Assembly (NCBI GenBank): GCA_021808665.1
Contig: JAKBBA010000048.1
Coordinates: 1-25,092, forward strand
Source of the DNA: Actinomycetes bacterium
Lineage (GTDB): Bacteria; Actinomycetota; Acidimicrobiia; Acidimicrobiales; Palsa-688
DNA: 25,092 nt
Direction: 5' to 3'
A model generated the notes under the pieces. The model made no database searches. It saw nothing but the letters and a program-made list of their open reading frames with translations, and was not told the origin of the DNA. The translations under genes and the position numbers were made by a program. Positions 21,497-25,092 of the stretch are shown piece by piece (positions within the stretch are counted from its first letter, which is position 1; every line of letters starts with the position of its first letter).

Positions 21497-21560
21497 AGTA
21501 TAAGACCGACGCTCCTGAGTATCCTTGGACGTCCTATTAAATGGGGCGTTATAGTTGGCC
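21497..21560. promoter_or_regulatory. divergent promoters for epoxide hydrolase and SDR genes
   Basis: Minus strand: TATACT (21502-21497) for the mini-ORF/epoxide hydrolase transcript. Plus strand: TTGGAC (21525-21530), 19 bp, TATAGT (21550-21555), then 5 bp to ATG 21561, a leaderless arrangement for the SDR. Both promoters share the 96-bp spacer, so the MarR protein encoded downstream is a natural candidate regulator, though I find no clear MarR palindrome here. Confidence 0.5.
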
Positions 21561-22334
21561 ATGGGCACAACCCGGGTTCTCGAAGGCCGCACAGCGATCG
21601 TGACCGGGGGCGCTGGGGGGATGGGATTGGCGATCTGCCGTCGCTTCGCGGAGAACGGTGCTTCGCTTGTGATAGCCGACGTCGACACTGCCGGCGGCGA
21701 AGCGGCGGTCGAACAGGCCAACCGCGTGGGCGGCGAAGCGGTGTTCGTGAAGACTGACGTCTCGTCAAGCGCAGACGTGAACGCAATGGTCGCCACCGCC
21801 ACGGAACGCTTCGGCGGCCTGGACTGCGCCGTCAACGCTGCTGCGATCGAGTTCGAGCGGGTACCTCTCGCCGACTGCGACGACGGCGACTTCGACCGGA
21901 TGATCAACGTGAACCTGCGATCGGTCTTCTTGTGCATGAAGTACGAGATCAAGGCGATGCTCGCGTCTAGTGGCGGCGGAAGGATAGTGAACATCGCATC
22001 GACCAATTCGTTTCGACCGCAACCCAATCAGCCGGCGTACACCGCTTCCAAACACGGTGTGCTGGGATTGACACGTTCGGCTGCTGTCGACTACGCCGCC
22101 CTTGGTGTGCGAATCAACGCTATCTGCCCAGGTGCGATCGACACGCCTATGCTACGAAACGCCATTTCTGCACGCCAGCGCGATCCCGACGAGGTCGCAC
22201 ATAGGCTGACTCCGCTCGCCCGCTTCGGCCACCCCGAGGAGATCGCCGACGCAGCGCTGTGGCTTTGCAGCGACTCCTCGTCGTTCGTGCTCGGCCATGC
22301 GCTGGCCGTCGACGGTGGCTACCTCGCAACCTAG
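21561..22334 (+). CDS. SDR-family oxidoreductase (first gene of SDR cluster)
   Basis: Classical SDR of 257 residues. NAD(P)-binding motif TGGAGGMG near residues 16-23; Asp at the end of beta-2 (IADVDTAGG) favours NAD+. The usual NNAG is replaced by NAAAI. Catalytic Ser147, Tyr160 and Lys164 (NIAST, AYTASKHG). Proper C-terminus VLGHALAVDGGYL. It resembles glucose-1-dehydrogenase/cyclopentanol dehydrogenase-like enzymes, which is only a fold-level match. Start: ATG 21561 sits 5 bp after TATAGT, so it is probably leaderless; TTG 21555 is an alternative two codons upstream but would lie inside the promoter. The next SDR follows after 16 bp. Confidence 0.9.
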   Translation: MGTTRVLEGRTAIVTGGAGGMGLAICRRFAENGASLVIADVDTAGGEAAVEQANRVGGEAVFVKTDVSSSADVNAMVATATERFGGLDCAVNAAAIEFERVPLADCDDGDFDRMINVNLRSVFLCMKYEIKAMLASSGGGRIVNIASTNSFRPQPNQPAYTASKHGVLGLTRSAAVDYAALGVRINAICPGAIDTPMLRNAISARQRDPDEVAHRLTPLARFGHPEEIADAALWLCSDSSSFVLGHALAVDGGYLAT

Positions 22335-22350
22335 ACACCGGGAGACCCCA

Positions 22351-23157
22351 ATGCCGATCGCCGATTTCACAGACCGCGCCCTCGCCGATCTTTGGTCCCT
22401 GAAGGGCCGAGGAGCGGTCGTTACGGGTGGAGCCAGAGGTATAGGAGAGGCGGTCGCCAGACGCCTGGCTGAGGCCGGCGCCTCAGTACTGGTGACCGAC
22501 GTGGACGGCGACGGCGCGGCCCGCGTCGCGTCGAGCCTTCCGGTAGGCGAACGAGCCAGCCACCGGTCGATGCGCGTGGACATCACTGATTCGACCGCTC
22601 TCGGCGCCGCAGCCGACAGCACCGTCGAAGCGTTCGGGCGTCTCGACATCTGGGTGAGCAACGCTGGGATCTACCCGACGACAGGACCGGCCCTCGACGC
22701 CGCGGACGATTTCATCGACCGGATGCTGACCGTCAACGTGCGCGGCACTTTCGCAGCGGCCCGTGAAGCGGCCCGTCGGATGCCAGCGGGCGGGGTCATA
22801 GTCAACCTCGCTTCCACCACCGGCTTTCACGCTTCCAAAGGGATAAGCGCGTACAGCACCTCCAAGCACGCAGTAGTGGGACTCACGAAGAACCTCGCCT
22901 TGGAGTTCGCGCCGCTCGGCATAAGGGTGCTGGGAGTCGCCCCCACCGTGATCGACACGCCCGGCGTCAGAGAGCAGATGCAGCCGCTGGCCGAGGCCGG
23001 CCTCGACGTCGAAGCGGCGATGGCCGCCAACCTGCTCGGCAGGACAGGCGTTCCTGACGACGTCGCACGGGTGGTCCTCTTCGCTGTGAGCGACCTCGCA
23101 GCGTTCTTGACCGGCTCGACGATTCCCGTCGACGCCGGAGCTCTCGCCGGGCGCTAG
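22351..23157 (+). CDS. SDR-family oxidoreductase (second gene of SDR cluster)
   Basis: 268-residue classical SDR. Cofactor motif TGGARGIG (about residues 25-32), Asp at the end of beta-2 (VTDVDGDG) favouring NAD+, SNAGI in the NNAG position, catalytic Ser155, Tyr168 and Lys172 (NLASTTG, AYSTSKHA), and C-terminal LTGSTIPVDAGAL. A Trp-containing N-terminal extension (IADFTDRALADLWSLKGR) precedes the core. ATG 22351 has GGGAG about 7 bp upstream; the frame upstream overlaps the previous gene and was discarded. It is in the same operon as the SDR before and the MarR gene after. Confidence 0.9.
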   Translation: MPIADFTDRALADLWSLKGRGAVVTGGARGIGEAVARRLAEAGASVLVTDVDGDGAARVASSLPVGERASHRSMRVDITDSTALGAAADSTVEAFGRLDIWVSNAGIYPTTGPALDAADDFIDRMLTVNVRGTFAAAREAARRMPAGGVIVNLASTTGFHASKGISAYSTSKHAVVGLTKNLALEFAPLGIRVLGVAPTVIDTPGVREQMQPLAEAGLDVEAAMAANLLGRTGVPDDVARVVLFAVSDLAAFLTGSTIPVDAGALAGR

Positions 23158-23168
23158 CCTCGGCGGCT

Positions 23169-23717
23169 ATGGCAGAACGCCGCACCCTCGACTTCGACCC
23201 GATCGCAGAAGCACGCCGGCAGTGGAAGCGTCGTCGGTGGCCGGCCCCTACGTGGATGGCTGCCGCTACGTCGATCATGAGAGCCCAACAGCTGGTCCTG
23301 CGGGAGGTCGACGAGGCGCTCAAGCCGTTCGGCTTGACCTTCGCACGCTATGAGTCTCTCGTCTTGTTGTACTTCTCACGCTCCCAGGCTCTGCCGCTAG
23401 GCAAGATGGGGGACCGGCTCATGGTGCACCCTGCCAGCGTCACGAACGCCATCGACCGCCTGGAGAGCGACGGACTGGTACGCCGGGTCCGTCACGCCGA
23501 GGACAAGCGCATGGTCCTCGCCGAGTTGACCGACGACGGCCGGCGCGTCGTAGAGGAGGCCACCGAAGCGGTCGGCAAGACCCGCTTCGGCCTAGGCGAG
23601 CTATCCGCCGCCGAAGCCGACGAGCTGACCGGGCTCATAGCGCTGCTTCGGGGACGCGTCGGGGACTTCGAAACCGCCTCGGAACCGGCTGATCCGGCGG
23701 GGACTCCATGCCAGTAG
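23169..23717 (+). CDS. MarR-family transcriptional regulator
   Basis: 182-residue winged-helix regulator. An N-terminal basic extension (QWKRRRWPAPTWM) precedes the dimerisation helix; then LKPFGLTFARYESLVLLYFS, the recognition region LPLGKMGDRLMVHPASVTNAIDRLESDGLV, and the wing RRVRHAEDKRMVLAELTDDGRR, all typical of MarR (the DKR wing motif is present). C-terminal helices complete the dimer interface. It probably senses a substrate or intermediate of the SDR/epoxide hydrolase locus and controls these genes. ATG 23169 is 11 bp after the SDR stop with no good Shine-Dalgarno. The following SDR gene overlaps its last 10 bp. Confidence 0.92.
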   Translation: MAERRTLDFDPIAEARRQWKRRRWPAPTWMAAATSIMRAQQLVLREVDEALKPFGLTFARYESLVLLYFSRSQALPLGKMGDRLMVHPASVTNAIDRLESDGLVRRVRHAEDKRMVLAELTDDGRRVVEEATEAVGKTRFGLGELSAAEADELTGLIALLRGRVGDFETASEPADPAGTPCQ

Positions 23718-24286
23718 CCCTGGTCACCGGCGCCGCGTCCGGTATAGGCCTGGCGACAGCTTTGCGGCTCATACACGACGGTTTCTGCGTGGTCGGATCG
23801 GACCTAGAAGCACCCGATCTCGACGTCCCGCCGGGGACGTTCGCAGGTATCGCATGCGACGTCGCCGAGCGGGCGGACAACGAGACAGCCGTAGCGTTCG
23901 CATTGGACAGCTTCGGATCTCTCGACGCCGTCTGCCTCAACGCCGGGGTCACAGGCTCCGGCCCGGTCGACACGTTCCCTCTCGAAGACTTCGAGCGGAT
24001 CATCGCAGTGGACCTCAAAGGTCCGGTCCTCGGGGTGAGAGCGTCCCTCCCGGCTCTGAGGCGCAGCGCCGGCCCACGGTCGATCGTGGTTACAGCTTCC
24101 ACCTCGGGTCTGGGCGGCGACCCGGGAATGTGGGCTTACAACGCCGCCAAGGCGGGTGCCGTAAATCTGGTGCGTTCTCTCGCCATGGAGCTCGGACCTG
24201 AGGGTATCCGCGTGAATGCAGTATGCCCGGGACCGACGGTGACCGCTACGACCGAGCGGCTTCACCCGGCTGCTGGACCCCGCTGA
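23708..24286 (+). pseudogene. SDR-family oxidoreductase, C-terminally truncated (probable frameshift and deletion)
   Basis: 192 residues against the ~245-260 usual for classical SDRs. The N-terminal two thirds are normal: TGAASGIG (7-14), CLNAG in the NNAG position, Ser131, Tyr144 and Lys148 (TASTSG, WAYNAAKAG), and RVNAVCPGP. After VTATTERL the sequence stops being SDR-like and ends at TGA 24284-24286. Reading one base over from about 24260 gives FTRLLDPAEILPNQPIPR, which looks like the normal SDR continuation, and that frame then runs into antisense of the convergent SDR. The substrate-binding lid and VDGG C-terminus are missing. It is either dead or a sequencing artefact; the truncation would remain even after correcting the frame. 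The start overlaps the MarR end. Confidence 0.6.
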
Positions 24287-24298
24287 AATCCTGCCGAA

Positions 24299-25092
24299 TC
24301 AGCCGATACCGCGAAGGCCGGCTTGGCGTATGAGCGGTTTGCGGGCCCCGAAAGTCCCCTGCCCCCGCTCGGCCGCCTCACGCGAGCCGGTGGTGAGCCC
24401 CCCGTCCACTACGAGGGCGGTGCCGCTGACGAAGCCGGCGTCGTCGCTCGCCAGCCACAGAGCCGCTTGGGCGATATCGTCGGCCACGCCGGCCCGCCCG
24501 CGCAGGGGCGTTTTACGTTCCCGGAAGACCTCGGCGGCGCGCTCGACTGCGGTGTGGTCCCCGACCGACACGTCGGCCGTCATGGCTGTCGCATGGTTGC
24601 CGGGCACGATCGCCGCCACTCTGACCCCCCAAGGGCCTAGCTCGGCCGCCACGTTGCGGGTGAGTCCGAGGATCGCCGACTTCGCCGCTGTGTAGACATG
24701 AGGTCCGAGACCGCCCATGACTCCCGCGATGCTCGAAGTGGACAGGATTACGCCGCTCTGCTGGGCTTTCATGACCCTGGCCGCGTGTTTCATGCCAAGA
24801 AAAACCGAGCGCAGCAGCACGCCCATGGTGAACTCGTACTCCTCTAGAGGTATCTCGTCGATAGGCCCGACAGCACCGACGATACCCGCGTTGTTGAACA
24901 TCACGTCCAGGCGTCCGAAGCGGCCGACGGCGGTGTCGACGGCGGCGGCTACGTCGTCTTCGACCGACACGTCGGTACGAACGAACACCGCGGCTGGCCC
25001 GATCTCCTCGGCGACCTGGCGGCCAGGTCCGTCTTGCAGATCTGCGACCACAACCGACGCCCCTTCGGCTGCCATAAGCCGGGCCGTGGCCG
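24299..25092 (-). CDS. SDR-family oxidoreductase (5' end outside window)
   Basis: Minus-strand SDR whose N-terminal glycine-rich cofactor motif lies beyond the window: the frame stays open past Met 25075 to the window edge, reading ATARLMAAEGASVVVADLQ, the usual alpha-1/beta-2 region with NAD-type Asp. NNAGI, the catalytic Ser region (STSSIAG), Tyr and Lys in VYTAAKSA, VPGNHATAM and the C-terminal signature FVSGTALVVDGGLTTGSR follow. After GSR, where SDRs normally end, about 26 extra residues (EAAERGQG to GLRGIG) run to a stop 12 bp from the end of the convergent truncated SDR, consistent with a lost native stop and read-through into foreign sequence. Confidence 0.88.
   Translation of the reverse strand, partial: ATARLMAAEGASVVVADLQDGPGRQVAEEIGPAAVFVRTDVSVEDDVAAAVDTAVGRFGRLDVMFNNAGIVGAVGPIDEIPLEEYEFTMGVLLRSVFLGMKHAARVMKAQQSGVILSTSSIAGVMGGLGPHVYTAAKSAILGLTRNVAAELGPWGVRVAAIVPGNHATAMTADVSVGDHTAVERAAEVFRERKTPLRGRAGVADDIAQAALWLASDDAGFVSGTALVVDGGLTTGSREAAERGQGTFGARKPLIRQAGLRGIG

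Noticed and set aside
1..25092. tRNA, rRNA, riboswitch, insertion sequence or phage integration site
   Set aside because: No cloverleaf, conserved RNA motif, transposase, integrase or terminal repeat was found on reading both strands.

Overview
The window is gene-dense, high-GC DNA (my estimate is mid-60s % GC) typical of an actinomycetote. Supporting signs are an EgtD of mycobacterial type, a RelFG-like toxin-antitoxin pair, an ECF sigma factor with a small zinc-binding anti-sigma factor, frequent GTG/TTG starts, 4-bp ATGA/GTGA gene overlaps, and several genes where a TANNNT -10 box lies about 6 bp before the start codon (leaderless-type promoters). A soil or aquatic lineage such as Acidimicrobiia is my guess. 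There are no rRNA, tRNA, IS, prophage or CRISPR features, and no gene-free stretch longer than 300 bp.

Layout. (1) 1-1922: the 3' end of a MaoC-type hot-dog protein, a Phd/RelE toxin-antitoxin pair with a likely internal promoter, and an SDR oxidoreductase. (2) 1954-2855: ECF sigma factor and coupled anti-sigma factor, convergent with an uncharacterised 'GFHAC' protein. (3) 3511-9949, minus strand: a tightly overlapping operon GH63-like glucosidase > GMC oxidoreductase > Lpd-like flavoprotein, followed by an aquaporin. (4) 10037-13009, plus strand: a glycogen-debranching-type enzyme and egtD, divergent from the GH63 operon across an 87-bp spacer with a perfect 8-bp-arm palindrome. (5) 13066-14500, minus: vapBC and a conserved hypothetical protein. 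(6) 14534-19406, minus: MFS transporter > Rieske-glutamate-synthase-like fusion > Rieske-ThDP-enzyme fusion. (7) 19564-20280: a secreted protein with a Thr/Pro tandem repeat and a six-cysteine C-terminal domain. (8) 20268-25092: a microsomal-type epoxide hydrolase divergent from SDR > SDR > MarR > truncated SDR, convergent with a fifth SDR that runs off the window.

The best candidate for an undescribed system is the MFS/Rieske-GltS/Rieske-ThDP operon. Two large, unrelated catalytic modules each carry an N-terminal Rieske [2Fe-2S] domain with identical ligand numbering (C52, H54, C71, H74), and the two genes overlap by 4 bp. This suggests an imported substrate processed by a ThDP carboligase/decarboxylase-type enzyme and an FMN/[3Fe-4S] amine-forming or amine-oxidising enzyme, both wired to a common electron carrier. 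The substrate cannot be read from the sequence.

Other notable signals are a leaderless 9-codon mini-ORF whose stop overlaps the epoxide hydrolase start, autoregulatory-looking palindromes at both toxin-antitoxin promoters, and an SDR pair (24 kb) that looks like the scar of a deletion. All family assignments come from motif reading and memory of protein families; no database search was possible.
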